A DNA stretch of 49,721 bases from Candidatus Nanohaloarchaea archaeon (GTDB taxonomy: Archaea > EX4484-52 > GLR71), in the NCBI GenBank assembly GCA_030594675.1, contig JAUVES010000001.1, positions 1 through 49,721 on the forward strand. The letters run 5' to 3'. Below are positions 5,932 to 13,513 of this stretch, piece after piece. Both the position numbers and the translations under genes were made by a program. Numbering within the stretch: position 1 is the stretch's first letter; each line of letters begins with the position of its first letter. The notes beneath the pieces are model-generated. The model was not told where the DNA came from. It saw only the letters and a list, made by a program, of their open reading frames with translations, and did not search any database.

Positions 5932-6114
5932 ATGCTTAAAACACTTTTAGATAAACGCTTAGAACTAGTTAAAAGAATATCCGCAGTAGAAGAAGAAATA
6001 AAAGAACTTGACATAGAACTATTGTTAGAACTGGTAAAACATAAAAGATACTTAGACATAGATATAAACTATGACAAACTATATGTAACTGAATACAGAA
6101 AGGAGCTAAAATGA
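5932..6114 (+). CDS. Small coiled-coil early protein, 60 aa
   Basis: A 60-aa, strongly charged, helical protein (heptad-like LVKRISAVEEEIKELDIELL) that should form a coiled coil. AAGGA lies upstream of the ATG. It is the first gene after the early promoter and overlaps the next gene by four bases. Function unknown. Confidence 0.65.
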   Translation: MLKTLLDKRLELVKRISAVEEEIKELDIELLLELVKHKRYLDIDINYDKLYVTEYRKELK

Positions 6115-6323
6115 CTAAAAAAGAATTGCTGGAAGATCTTAAAGACTGGCCTGAGGATACTGAGATTGAAATCGCAATAGCAAAAAACGTTCATGCTGCC
6201 GAGCCAGTCATGGAATCAGACAAGTATTGGTTAGAAATATTTATGGTAGAAATGCCTAATCCAGATCCCAAAGATACAAATAAGCATTGCTTGTTATTTG
6301 GAGGTGCTATAACAATGGGTTAA
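6111..6323 (+). CDS. Small acidic early protein, 70 aa
   Basis: A 70-aa acidic protein beginning MTKKELLEDLKDWPEDTEIEI, which resembles the short phage proteins with an 'L..LKD.PDDTEI' opening; the family has no assigned role that I know of. It has AAAGGAG at good spacing and an ATGA overlap with the gene before. A dispersed palindrome follows its stop. A second early protein at 24332-24520 opens in the same way (LIKELLELDNLELQIAF). Confidence 0.65.
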   Translation: MTKKELLEDLKDWPEDTEIEIAIAKNVHAAEPVMESDKYWLEIFMVEMPNPDPKDTNKHCLLFGGAITMG

Positions 6324-6334
6324 ACAGCAGCTAT

Positions 6335-6349
6335 GTTCAAAAAATGAAC
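6335..6349 (+). promoter_or_regulatory. Dispersed palindrome copy (GTTC-N7-GAAC)
   Basis: Core spacer AAAAAAT. The right flank GAAGAAGGA runs directly into the Shine-Dalgarno site of the gene starting at 6364. Confidence 0.8.
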
Positions 6350-6363
6350 GAAGAAGGAAAAAT

Positions 6364-6582
6364 ATGAAACTACCAACAAAAGATAAGCAGCTGAGAAAAA
6401 TACTCCTAGAGCAACTCAATAAAGATGACAAAAAGCGAAAAAGAAAGAAATCTAACTTAGCAGTGCCAGGAAGATATCAGAGGCCAACTAAGGAAGAGCT
6501 AAAAGCCATAGATCAAAAATCACATCAGAAGCTAGAAGTTATGAGAAACGAGCTGAAGGGAGATAAATATCACGATGCTTAA
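6364..6582 (+). CDS. Small basic early protein, 72 aa
   Basis: A 72-aa, lysine- and arginine-rich protein (DDKKRKRKKSN in the middle) that may bind nucleic acid. Its Shine-Dalgarno site merges with the right arm of the dispersed palindrome just upstream. It overlaps the next gene by eight bases. No family is recognised. Confidence 0.6.
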   Translation: MKLPTKDKQLRKILLEQLNKDDKKRKRKKSNLAVPGRYQRPTKEELKAIDQKSHQKLEVMRNELKGDKYHDA

Positions 6583-7114
6583 AAATGAGAACAACTCGAC
6601 TAACGTCTCAAAAAAACTTAGAAATGAGAACAAAACAACGTTCGTGGTTAGTGTAAGAATTGATATAAGACATTTAGCTAAAATAGCCAGTTATCTAAAT
6701 CAAAAAGGCGTCAAGCTCTCGTCTAAAGGAAAAGCCGCCAGTGAGGGTCTGAAGGTCTTAGCAGAGAATCTAAACATTCCATGTGAGACATTTGAAGACG
6801 CCCTTTTAATTCTAACTGACTTAGAATATGAGAATCCAAGAGGAATAGGAACTCGTTCTGAAAAGGCTCTCAAAGATGCTTTGAACACAGAGCTAAAGAT
6901 GAAAGAAAATCAGCCAGATATAAATGAAGCTGTTCAAGAGCAAGTAAGAATCTTTAATGAGAAAAACATAGAAGTTTCTGCGCCATCTGCTGAAGCTCAA
7001 AAAGGAGACTTTATAGTAGGAAATATATCACCAGAAGAAGCCAAGGAGCTAACTGAGAAAGAAGCCTCAGATGTCAAGAGCTTAAGAAAAGCAATGGAAG
7101 GAGTTAAGATTTAA
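6575..7114 (+). CDS. Hypothetical early protein, 179 aa
   Basis: A 179-aa protein. Residues of about 20-65 (VVSVRIDIRHLAKIASYLNQ...) have a strand followed by helices, as in small DNA-binding folds such as ribbon-helix-helix. The rest is a charged helical tail ending LRKAMEGVKI. It is translationally coupled to the basic protein before it. A DNA-binding regulator is possible but not shown. Confidence 0.55.
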   Translation: MLKNENNSTNVSKKLRNENKTTFVVSVRIDIRHLAKIASYLNQKGVKLSSKGKAASEGLKVLAENLNIPCETFEDALLILTDLEYENPRGIGTRSEKALKDALNTELKMKENQPDINEAVQEQVRIFNEKNIEVSAPSAEAQKGDFIVGNISPEEAKELTEKEASDVKSLRKAMEGVKI

Positions 7115-7137
7115 AATGTCAACGGAGATACTGAGAA

Positions 7138-7221
7138 ATGTTTAAACTAAGCGAAGATACAGTAGAATTTTGGAAACTCATAGCAATCTTAATCTTAATC
7201 GCCCTGTGGTTTGGAAAGTAA
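7138..7221 (+). CDS. Small membrane peptide, 27 aa
   Basis: MFKLSEDTVEFWKLIAILILIALWFGK: a short charged N-terminus and one membrane span. GGAG lies 10 bases before the ATG. It sits in the early operon between two soluble-protein genes and is one of several single-span peptides there. Confidence 0.5.
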   Translation: MFKLSEDTVEFWKLIAILILIALWFGK

Positions 7222-7249
7222 AAAGAAAGAAAGAAAAGGAGCTCGAAAA

Positions 7250-7366
7250 ATGTCTAAACTAGATAAAATTCTAATTCTCATTTTCACATTCTTGATGGGA
7301 ATAGTCTTCGGCTATACCTGGGCATGGAAAGCCCTTGAAGGAGCTTTTGAAAGAATCTTAAAATGA
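7250..7366 (+). CDS. Small membrane peptide, 38 aa
   Basis: A 38-aa peptide with one membrane span (ILILIFTFLMGIVFGYTWAW) and AAGGAG 8 bases before the ATG. It ends just before the next gene's Shine-Dalgarno site. The role may be modification of the host membrane; that is inference. Confidence 0.6.
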   Translation: MSKLDKILILIFTFLMGIVFGYTWAWKALEGAFERILK

Positions 7367-7383
7367 TAAGAAAGGAGCTCAGA

Positions 7384-7662
7384 ATGCTGAAACAAGTTAA
7401 CGATAATAATTTAATAGGCAGAACAATAAAAGAACTTAAACTAACAAAAGATAGTGAGCTGATAATAGTATTTCAAGATAGTACATTTACAGTCATCAGC
7501 TCATATCCAGAAGAAGGCAACAAAAGCATCATTTATAATGATCTTCTTGACCTATCATTTATAAGGGCTAATGAAGCGATTCTTCTAAGTATGAAAATAA
7601 TTACTGAAGAAGACATAGGAAATATACACAGATTGATAGGAGAAAGGAGCTCAAAATGCTAA
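7384..7662 (+). CDS. DUF7448-like small protein, copy 1
   Basis: A 92-aa protein starting MLKQVNDNNLIGRTIKELKL. The ATG at 7384 is preferred over one at 7363 because AAAGGAG lies 6 bases upstream. Its first half aligns with that of the protein at 7856-8179: MLKQV, LIG(R/K)TI, a strand with LII, then FTV(I/L). The pair are paralogues separated by one small gene. The LIGKTI opening is like the DUF7448 family of phage proteins; the role of that family is unknown to me. Confidence 0.6.
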   Translation: MLKQVNDNNLIGRTIKELKLTKDSELIIVFQDSTFTVISSYPEEGNKSIIYNDLLDLSFIRANEAILLSMKIITEEDIGNIHRLIGERSSKC

Positions 7663-7841
7663 AAACTATCAAACAAGTTCTAATAACACGAGACAACATG
7701 ACATCTAGCGAAGCTGATGATCTCATAGCAGATGCAAAGAAAGACTTAAATGAACGTCTAGAAGATGGTGAAATGCCCTTCGATATCTGCGCCGAGTGGT
7801 TTGGATTAGAGGAAGATTATTTAGAAGAACTTATGTTTTAA
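7656..7841 (+). CDS. Small hypothetical early protein, 61 aa
   Basis: A 61-aa acidic protein (ADDLIADAKKDLNERL, then AEWFGLEEDYLEEL). This layout, with a helical N-half and a W-F/G-L-E-x-D-Y end, is frequent in phage and plasmid early regions, but no function is established. It starts inside the end of the gene before, with AAAGGAG upstream. Confidence 0.65.
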   Translation: MLKTIKQVLITRDNMTSSEADDLIADAKKDLNERLEDGEMPFDICAEWFGLEEDYLEELMF

Positions 7842-7855
7842 AAGGATAACCCAAA

Positions 7856-8179
7856 ATGTTAAAACAAGTAGAATATGAAAAGTTAATAGGGAAAACTATA
7901 GAAAAAATACAGCATATAAATTCATATCAGTTGATTATAACAACCGAGAAGTCTTTTACAGTGTTAGCTTCAGCAACTGGTTATGAAGGCGAAGATGTTA
8001 TAATTAACGAGTTTATAACTTCTTGTGATATATTAGATAACAATTTAGAAATTATTAAGGCAGGAGTTTGTACAGAAAATGAAATTAATAAAATGGCCAG
8101 AACAGACAAGTTAGAAAAAATCAAAAGAGAGAAAATTACTCTCCAAAGACTAAAAACTAAATATGAGACTGAGAGTTAA
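7856..8179 (+). CDS. DUF7448-like small protein, copy 2
   Basis: A 107-aa paralogue of the protein at 7384-7662, with the same MLKQV and LIGKTI opening, followed by a different, lysine-rich helical tail of about 35 residues. AAGGATAACCC precedes the ATG. Duplication followed by tail divergence is the simplest history. Confidence 0.6.
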   Translation: MLKQVEYEKLIGKTIEKIQHINSYQLIITTEKSFTVLASATGYEGEDVIINEFITSCDILDNNLEIIKAGVCTENEINKMARTDKLEKIKREKITLQRLKTKYETES

Positions 8180-8206
8180 AAGCAAGAAAGCTTAAATCTA
8201 ACCTAC

Positions 8207-8221
8207 GTTCGGAAATTGAAC
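8207..8221 (+). promoter_or_regulatory. Dispersed palindrome copy (GTTC-N7-GAAC)
   Basis: Core spacer GGAAATT, flanks CTAC and AAAG. It lies between the gene ending at 8179 and the gene starting at 8258. Confidence 0.8.
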
Positions 8222-8257
8222 AAAGATGCAGACGTTGTCTGCTTGGAGCTAAAAACT

Positions 8258-8575
8258 ATGACAAGCGAAGATAAGAAAGAAAAAACTATCCAAAAACAAA
8301 CTTTAAACAAAGAACTTTTAAAGCTTCAACTAAAAATGAAACTCGCTGTTAAGCTGATGCGAAGATATGAGTCTTTGTTCAGAGCTCTCAGAACTAGATA
8401 TGAAAAACTAGACAGAGAGCTTTTTGAATCTAATCCTGGAATAACAGTTGTGAAAGCGAAAAGAAAAACCACCGAAACTAAGATCTTCAGTGACTATGAC
8501 AAGATGTCTACTGATGAGCAGAAAAGTGCCCTTGCAAGACTTCTTGAAATTCAGGCAAATATGAAAGGAAGCTAA
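8258..8575 (+). CDS. Helical basic early protein with shared C-terminal tag, 105 aa
   Basis: A 105-aa lysine-rich, helical protein. The ATG at 8258 has GGAG 9 bases upstream; a TTG at 8216 would lie inside the dispersed palindrome. The last ~23 residues (MSTDEQKSALARLLEIQ...) match the C-terminal ends of the proteins at 9067-9489 and 15622-15861. The shared end may be a docking segment. Function unknown. Confidence 0.6.
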   Translation: MTSEDKKEKTIQKQTLNKELLKLQLKMKLAVKLMRRYESLFRALRTRYEKLDRELFESNPGITVVKAKRKTTETKIFSDYDKMSTDEQKSALARLLEIQANMKGS

Positions 8576-8577
8576 AA

Positions 8578-8970
8578 ATGAGTAATAGAAAAACTACTTA
8601 TACAAAAAGAGAAACACTTAGACTCCATAAGAAAATGTGGAATTGGCTTGCTGAGAATTCTGAAAGGCAAAAAAGAGACTGGCCAGACTGGGAAGAGCTT
8701 CTAGTTATCAACGCTACGCATTGCTTAGCTTGCTTATATGACAATCAGAAAGGCTCAGTAACAGCAGCTAAGTGTCAAAACTGTCCAATAGATTGGGAGA
8801 TATCTAAAAGCCATCCTGAAGTACATGTCTATATGTGTGAAGCTTCCTTATATGGCTGCTGGAGACGCTTACCATTAGAAGATAAAAGAAGATCAATCCT
8901 AGCAAAAAAGATAGCAAATCTAATGCCTAAAAATCGTCTCAAAAAACACAGACATAAAAACTTACCATGA
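8578..8970 (+). CDS. Cys-rich putative zinc-binding protein, 130 aa
   Basis: A 130-aa protein with Cys pairs CLAC and CQNC in its middle, more Cys downstream (MCEASLYGC), and a basic C-terminus. The four-cysteine layout suggests one bound zinc. AGGA precedes the ATG. It ends right before a perfect consensus promoter. Proteins with this W-rich, CxxC layout occur in other phages without an assigned role. Confidence 0.65.
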   Translation: MSNRKTTYTKRETLRLHKKMWNWLAENSERQKRDWPDWEELLVINATHCLACLYDNQKGSVTAAKCQNCPIDWEISKSHPEVHVYMCEASLYGCWRRLPLEDKRRSILAKKIANLMPKNRLKKHRHKNLP

Positions 8971-8976
8971 TTTCTA

Positions 8977-9005
8977 TTGACACTATTGATAAGCTCAGAT
9001 ATAAT
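8977..9005 (+). promoter_or_regulatory. Perfect sigma-70 consensus promoter
   Basis: TTGACA (8977-8982), exactly 17 bases, TATAAT (9000-9005). Both boxes match consensus at every position. It reads into the 140-aa gene at 9067. Confidence 0.9.
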
Positions 9006-9066
9006 GGTTTAAATCATGAATAGGATTTTCATTAACCTAAAACAACTAAGAAAAAGGAGAACAACT

Positions 9067-9489
9067 ATGAGCGAAAACGAAGATCCGCAAGAAGCACCAG
9101 GAACAGAAGCAACAGTCATCTGTGACACCCAGAATCCAGATCCAGAAAATCCAGGCTCAGTTCAGATTACCGCAACTAAGGACAAGCAAGTAGCTAAGAT
9201 TTTCTATAACTTTGGGGCAGACCTTGAAAGCATGATAGAGCTCTTTGGTGACGAAATCGTCTTCAGTTATGCTAAAGGCCAAATGATCATTCGCCTCCAA
9301 GCTGCAATGCGTAGCCGTATGTCTGCCGGTGGAGATGTCGCAGGTCTTGAAGCCGAGTTCAAACCAGGAATTGCTCTGCCAAAAACTCCCAAAGACATGA
9401 ATAAAGCTACTGAAAGTTACTTTATGACTCTTTCAACTGAAGAGCAAGATGCAATGATAGCTAAGTTGATGGAAAAGAAAGGTGCCTAA
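9067..9489 (+). CDS. Hypothetical early protein under a perfect promoter, 140 aa
   Basis: A 140-aa protein starting MSENEDPQEAPGTEATV. The ATG at 9067 has AAAAAGGAG 7 bases upstream, better than an ATG at 9016. A flexible acidic N-terminus precedes a folded part (KIFYNFGADLESMIELFGDE) with basic patches (RLQAAMRSRM), and it ends in the shared LSTEEQDAMIAKLMEKKGA tag. It has its own consensus promoter and a structured, hairpin-rich region after its stop, so it is probably made in large amounts early in infection. An abundant DNA-binding protein is one possibility. Confidence 0.7.
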   Translation: MSENEDPQEAPGTEATVICDTQNPDPENPGSVQITATKDKQVAKIFYNFGADLESMIELFGDEIVFSYAKGQMIIRLQAAMRSRMSAGGDVAGLEAEFKPGIALPKTPKDMNKATESYFMTLSTEEQDAMIAKLMEKKGA

Positions 9490-9662
9490 AAAGGCATAGA
9501 GAGCTGCTCAGTAGTGATAAGGCTCACTTATCATGTAGGTTTTACTCCTACCTCCCTATGTTTTTTAAAAAAAGCAGTCTCGTCATAGGGATTGGCTCCG
9601 AAGACTCAAGACGTTCAGAACAGAACTAGCTCCTCTGTTACTTTTCCTGAGCGTTTTGAGTC
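9484..9662 (+). other. Hairpin-rich intergenic region, terminator or regulatory RNA
   Basis: Five stems follow each other: GCCT/AGGC at the stop codon (9484-9495), TGATAAG/CTTATCA (9515-9533), GTAGG/CCTAC (9535-9551) with a T6 run 9 bases later, CCCTATG/CATAGGG (9554-9590), and a long stem 9603-9618 with 9647-9662 (16 bp, two G-U pairs) enclosing AACAGA/TCTGTT. The early stems may end transcripts from the promoter at 8977. The last one forms just before the ligase Shine-Dalgarno site. No open frame covers the region. Confidence 0.55.
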
Positions 9663-9683
9663 TTTCTCAGAAAAGGAGAAAAG

Positions 9684-10571
9684 ATGGAAAAAAAGAAACG
9701 CACAAACATAATGCTCTGTTATCCCTTGGAAGAAAAACGTCTGCTCGAACCTAAATTCAATTGGAGCTTTCCTGTAATATGTCAACCAAAACTAGACGGT
9801 GTTCGTTGTAGAGCTCTCTGCAATGGCTCTCAAGATCCAGTTCTTTTATCTTCAACTGAAACTATAATCAAAAGCGTTCCTCACATAAATGAAGCTCTTG
9901 GACAACAAGACTTACATGCAGAATTAGATGGAGAGCTTTATATTCATGGAGAAAGCTTTGAGACAATAAATGGAATTGTTTCGAGAACTATAAATATTCA
10001 CGAAGATTACTATAAAATAAAACTATATGTTTTTGACACAGTTTCAGAAGCTTCTCAACTTGAGCGCCTAGTATATTTAAACAGCTATTGTAGTTTTAAA
10101 AGTCTTCCAATTAAAGTTGTTCAAAACAGCCTTGCATACTCGTTTCAAGATATAATGAGAGTCTATGAAGAGTTTCTATCTGACGGCTATGAAGGCATAA
10201 TCGTAAGACATCGTTTAGCTCCTTATATTCGACGGCGCTCAACATTCGTCTTAAAATTTAAGCCAAAAAAGAGCGATATCTATAAAATAACAGGTTTTCA
10301 CAGAATGCTAGACAAGAATGGCTTTCCAAAGAATCTTTTAGGAGCCCTTACATGCACATCAGACGAAGGTACTGAGTTTTCTGTTGGAAGTGGTATGAGT
10401 GAAGAGTTTAGAAATTACTATTGGAAAAATGCTCCAGATCTTCTTGGAAAGTATTGTAAAATCTCCTATCAACACATGACTTCAAAGGGCTCTCCGAGGT
10501 TTCCAATATTCGTAAGTATATTAAATGAGAATCCAGAGGAAACTCTTGACATCGAAACAGGAATACTATAA
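9684..10571 (+). CDS. ATP-dependent DNA ligase
   Basis: A 295-aa ligase that seals nicks using ATP. The nucleotidyltransferase motifs are in order: motif I KLDGVR at 36-41 with the adenylated Lys36, motif III LDGELY 81-86, motif IIIa YVFD 115-118, motif IV DGYEGIIVR 167-175 and motif V LKFKP 190-194. An OB-fold-sized C-terminus follows. Length matches small T7-type phage ligases. AAAGGAG lies 5 bases before the ATG. It heads the DNA replication and repair block that runs to 24 kb. Confidence 0.92.
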   Translation: MEKKKRTNIMLCYPLEEKRLLEPKFNWSFPVICQPKLDGVRCRALCNGSQDPVLLSSTETIIKSVPHINEALGQQDLHAELDGELYIHGESFETINGIVSRTINIHEDYYKIKLYVFDTVSEASQLERLVYLNSYCSFKSLPIKVVQNSLAYSFQDIMRVYEEFLSDGYEGIIVRHRLAPYIRRRSTFVLKFKPKKSDIYKITGFHRMLDKNGFPKNLLGALTCTSDEGTEFSVGSGMSEEFRNYYWKNAPDLLGKYCKISYQHMTSKGSPRFPIFVSILNENPEETLDIETGIL

Positions 10572-10577
10572 ACCTAT

Positions 10578-10592
10578 GTTCAAAATTTGAAC
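10578..10592 (+). promoter_or_regulatory. Dispersed palindrome copy, perfect 15-bp palindrome
   Basis: GTTCAAA-A-TTTGAAC is palindromic over all 15 bases. It lies between the ligase stop and the next start, with the right flank GAAGAGAGG forming the Shine-Dalgarno region. Confidence 0.85.
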
Positions 10593-10606
10593 GAAGAGAG
10601 GTTAAG

Positions 10607-10807
10607 ATGAAAGCTAACGAAATAATAAGTAATATTAAGAGCATGATAGAAGATGAAAACCTTGAAGTAGGAAGGCGTCTTGCAAAACTGGATACCTTAC
10701 AATCTATTCTACATATGGCTCAGAAAGATGGATATATTGAGAAGAAAGAGAAAGCCCCTCCACCTCCCTTAAATCCAAAAGCATCTTTTGATAAGGAGAC
10801 TGTTTAA
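10607..10807 (+). CDS. Small hypothetical early protein, 66 aa
   Basis: A 66-aa protein with a helical, charged N-half and a proline-rich tail (KAPPPPLNP). GAGG precedes the ATG at 5 bases after the dispersed palindrome. It ends 2 bases before the next gene. No family is recognised. Confidence 0.6.
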   Translation: MKANEIISNIKSMIEDENLEVGRRLAKLDTLQSILHMAQKDGYIEKKEKAPPPPLNPKASFDKETV

Positions 10808-10809
10808 AC

Positions 10810-11067
10810 ATGAAAATCTTTAATGATTTCAAAAAACTTTGGATAGATAAAAAAGGTATAATAGAAGGTAAGATAGAAGTAGAAATAACTAATATTATGC
10901 CAAGAAAAGATGACTTATCATCAGTAGCCGTAAAGATATATGTAAAGGATGATGAAGATGCTAAACTTATGACATTTGGTCCTTGGGAGCTGTCTAAAGG
11001 AGATACAATGATACTGAAAGGACTAAAAGTTTCAATAGAAGTTAACCTAAGTTCCGATAGAAGCTAA
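10810..11067 (+). CDS. Small beta-rich early protein, copy 1, 85 aa
   Basis: An 85-aa protein opening MKIFNDFKKLW with a strand-rich body ending in MILKGLKVSIEVNL. The protein at 13258-13509 has the same plan (MEVFNKIKG ... VVLKGIDIRIEAYI), so the two look like paralogues. Role unknown. Confidence 0.6.
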   Translation: MKIFNDFKKLWIDKKGIIEGKIEVEITNIMPRKDDLSSVAVKIYVKDDEDAKLMTFGPWELSKGDTMILKGLKVSIEVNLSSDRS

Positions 11068-11100
11068 ACTAGAAGGCAATTAACGAAAAGGAATCTAAAC

Positions 11101-11352
11101 ATGAGTTTACAAAGCCAAGTACCTGGAAACGGAAAGCCAGCAATGCCTAAAATTCCATTGGAAGAAATTCCTCTTCACAGATGCATAAAATGTTCTCACA
11201 CTGGTTTTATTGGCGGAGTCGAACTGAGACCAGTTTCAAAAATCATCTCAGCGTCAGGCCAAGACGAAGTAATGCAGACAAGAATTCTCGTATGTACTAT
11301 GTGCGGAGCTAAAGTCCTACAAGCGGATTTATTCGGAGGTAAAAATGACTAA
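11101..11352 (+). CDS. Zinc-ribbon protein, 83 aa
   Basis: An 83-aa protein with two CxxC knuckles, CIKC near residue 28 and CTMC near 66, as in zinc ribbons that bind nucleic acids or mediate protein contacts. The spacing of about 35 residues fits one ribbon. Its end overlaps the HNH gene by eight bases. Function beyond zinc binding is not known. Confidence 0.7.
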   Translation: MSLQSQVPGNGKPAMPKIPLEEIPLHRCIKCSHTGFIGGVELRPVSKIISASGQDEVMQTRILVCTMCGAKVLQADLFGGKND

Positions 11353-11833
11353 GACAGAAAGAAGATTCTGGTCTTTGGTAAAAAGACACACACCTGAAGG
11401 CTGTTGGATCTTTGGAAGTGGAAATATAAATGACTATGGAACTTTTGGAGTAGCTAGCAAAAGCATAAAAGCACATCGCTTCGCTTGGGAGTTTCATCAT
11501 AAGTGTAAAGTTCCAAAAGGAATGTATATTTTACATAAGTGCGATAATCCCAAGTGTGTTAATCCAGATCACTTGTACTGTGGAAATCAGTTTGATAATA
11601 TGGAAGACAGAAAGCTAAGTGGCAATTTTAAGATAACAAATCCTGCAAAATATGCAAACAGAGTAAAACTAAGTAGCAAGGATGTTAAGTCAATAAAAGA
11701 ACTTTATGCAACAGGTGATTTTACTCGCGCAAAACTTGGAAAACTATTCAATATAAGCCCATCCGTAATTCAAGGACATCTTTCAGGAAGACTTAAACAT
11801 ACAATAGATTCTTATAGGAGTTCTAATGCCTAA
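11345..11833 (+). CDS. HNH homing endonuclease with C-terminal helix-turn-helix
   Basis: A 162-aa protein of the HNH_3 type. The His-Arg pair at 44-45 and the HKCDNPKCVNPDHL segment (64-77) supply the metal site and the catalytic HNH residues. A C-terminal stretch (KLGKLFNISPSVIQGHLSG) is a helix-turn-helix for target binding, as in intron-type or free-standing homing endonucleases. It overlaps both neighbours by eight bases, so it is well settled in the operon. No interrupted host gene is seen around it. Confidence 0.85.
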   Translation: MTKTERRFWSLVKRHTPEGCWIFGSGNINDYGTFGVASKSIKAHRFAWEFHHKCKVPKGMYILHKCDNPKCVNPDHLYCGNQFDNMEDRKLSGNFKITNPAKYANRVKLSSKDVKSIKELYATGDFTRAKLGKLFNISPSVIQGHLSGRLKHTIDSYRSSNA

Positions 11834-12044
11834 AACTCCAAACATCTACGAAAGCTTAGTCAAGCTAACAACTACCAAAGATGAAAAAGCAGAACTTACA
11901 CTTTTGGCAAGTTTGGAAGATAAACCAAGAAATGAAAAACGTCAAATACGTAAGTTCTTAGATTGTCCTTGGGAGGAATATCAAAGACTGAGGAAGAAAT
12001 ATGCCAGAGTTCTTGAAAGATGGAAGAGGGAGAAAGAAAAATGA
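11826..12044 (+). CDS. Small basic early protein, 72 aa
   Basis: A 72-aa basic, helical protein ending YARVLERWKREKEK. It overlaps the HNH gene at its start and the following gene (ATGA) at its end. Function not recognised. Confidence 0.6.
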   Translation: MPKTPNIYESLVKLTTTKDEKAELTLLASLEDKPRNEKRQIRKFLDCPWEEYQRLRKKYARVLERWKREKEK

Positions 12045-12262
12045 AAAATATATCAGAGTGTGTAAAAGAATCAAATGATATTGGTGAAGAAATACTGCGA
12101 ATAGAAGTTGAAATAAAATTGTTACAACAGGAAGTGATAAGATTAAAAGGAAAAAAAGAAGGTATTTGGTGGACTTTTCTATGTAAATCCTCTGAGACTA
12201 CTCCAGAATATCTTGCTGCTATAAATAAATTAAGAGAGAAGGTTACTAATGTCTTACTATGA
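12041..12262 (+). CDS. Small coiled-coil early protein, 73 aa
   Basis: A 73-aa protein with a central coiled coil (IEVEIKLLQQEVIRLKGKK). The ATG at 12041 has GAGGGAG upstream and overlaps the previous stop; an ATG at 12020 would overlap more. It runs 14 bases into the nuclease gene. Role unknown. Confidence 0.6.
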   Translation: MKNISECVKESNDIGEEILRIEVEIKLLQQEVIRLKGKKEGIWWTFLCKSSETTPEYLAAINKLREKVTNVLL

Positions 12263-13256
12263 CAAAACCTTAAACTATCCAGTTCCTGTCAACGAAACCT
12301 GGCAGATACAAGACAGTTCTAAAGTCAAAACTGCTATGAGTTGCTGGCGTCAATATTTCTTCGAGCATGTGCTTGGTTGGAGAATTGACCGCCCTAACAT
12401 ACACCTGATATTTGGATCTGCATGGCACGAAGCCTTAGCGTTTCTGCATCTTGAGGGCTTTGAAAACAAGAACGTCAGAGAAGCTTATAATAAGCATTTC
12501 TTACCTTACTATCGTCAGTTTATAGATCCAGATGAAGACGAAATTTATCTGCCTAAGACGCCTGAGCGTGCTTATCTGGCTCTTGCAGCTTATTGTATTC
12601 GCAGACAGCGAGATGCCCGAGACTATTCTGTCGTCTATCACGACGGTAAGCCTATGATTGAGATAGGTGGAAAAATAAACCTTAGCGACAAACGCCAGAT
12701 CAGCTTTCGGATGGACACGATTCTTAAAGGACCTAGAGGCATTATTTCTCGTGAACACAAGACCGGAAGCTCTACGTGGAACTGGGATATTCAGTGGCAC
12801 CTAAGTGTTCAAATCGGAACTTACAGCCACGTCCTTTATTGTCTTTATCCAGAAAACGAAGTTGCTGGCGTGATAGTCGATGGAACGTTCTTCAAGAAGA
12901 CTAAACCCAATGCCAAACTTGATGCTAAAGACCCTTTGCGCCACTTCGATTTTTTATCAGTGCCGATTTACAAATCTCCTGCAGCTATGAATGCTTGGCT
13001 CAATAACACTCTTTGGTGGCTAGACATGACGGAGTGGAACTTCAACATGCTCGCAGAGTGCTCAGACAGCGACGATGTTTTGCATGCTTTTCCTCAGAAT
13101 CCAGAAAGTTGCACAAAGTTCTTTGGCTGTGATTATCTGCCTTTCTGTATGGCTTGGGCTAATCCGTTGAGACATATAGACAAAGTTCCAATCGGCTTTA
13201 AAGTTGAGTTTTGGAATCCCCTGGATGAGCCGGTTACAGTTGAATTGGAGGTCTAA
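12249..13256 (+). CDS. PD-(D/E)XK nuclease, Cas4/RecB-like
   Basis: A 335-aa exonuclease-type protein. The RecB-family residues are visible: GSAWHEA (56-62), RMDTI with Asp156, REHKTGS with Glu169 and Lys171, and QIGTY (188-192). Cys32 together with Cys288, Cys294 and Cys300 could hold a 4Fe-4S cluster as in Cas4/AddB-type nucleases. Followed closely by a Sak4-like ATPase and an ssDNA-binding protein, it probably resects DNA ends in phage recombination and repair. AAGG lies 6 bases before the ATG. Confidence 0.88.
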   Translation: MSYYDKTLNYPVPVNETWQIQDSSKVKTAMSCWRQYFFEHVLGWRIDRPNIHLIFGSAWHEALAFLHLEGFENKNVREAYNKHFLPYYRQFIDPDEDEIYLPKTPERAYLALAAYCIRRQRDARDYSVVYHDGKPMIEIGGKINLSDKRQISFRMDTILKGPRGIISREHKTGSSTWNWDIQWHLSVQIGTYSHVLYCLYPENEVAGVIVDGTFFKKTKPNAKLDAKDPLRHFDFLSVPIYKSPAAMNAWLNNTLWWLDMTEWNFNMLAECSDSDDVLHAFPQNPESCTKFFGCDYLPFCMAWANPLRHIDKVPIGFKVEFWNPLDEPVTVELEV

Positions 13257-13257
13257 A

Positions 13258-13509
13258 ATGGAAGTTTTTAATAAAATCAAAGGAAACTTAGAAATAGTCT
13301 TTACTAACTTAAGTAATGATAAAGTTTATTATAAGATCGGACTAGTAGACAAAGATGGAAATAATCTTGCTTATCATGCTAAAGGATGTGTTTCCCTCAA
13401 TGTTCCAGTAGTTTTAAAAGGTATTGATATTCGGATAGAAGCTTATATAGAAAAACAGAAACTTAAATTGAAAAGAAAGCCCGAAATAATTGAGAAGGAT
13501 AATAGCTGA
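13258..13509 (+). CDS. Small beta-rich early protein, copy 2, 83 aa
   Basis: An 83-aa protein, probable paralogue of 10810-11067 (same MxxF opening and V(V/I)LKG strand). The ATG at 13258 follows GGAGG at 6 bases and starts directly after the nuclease gene. An ATG 54 bases upstream would lie inside the nuclease gene. It has a lysine-rich tail. Function unknown. Confidence 0.6.
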   Translation: MEVFNKIKGNLEIVFTNLSNDKVYYKIGLVDKDGNNLAYHAKGCVSLNVPVVLKGIDIRIEAYIEKQKLKLKRKPEIIEKDNS

Positions 13510-13513
13510 AAAA

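Noticed and set aside
10549..10569. TTGACA ... TATAAA near the ligase stop as a promoter
   Set aside because: The spacing is only 15 bases, too short for a convincing sigma-70 promoter.
12807..12820. GTTC-AAATCG-GAAC in the Cas4-like gene as a further palindrome copy
   Set aside because: The spacer is 6 bases instead of 7 and the flanks do not fit the family.
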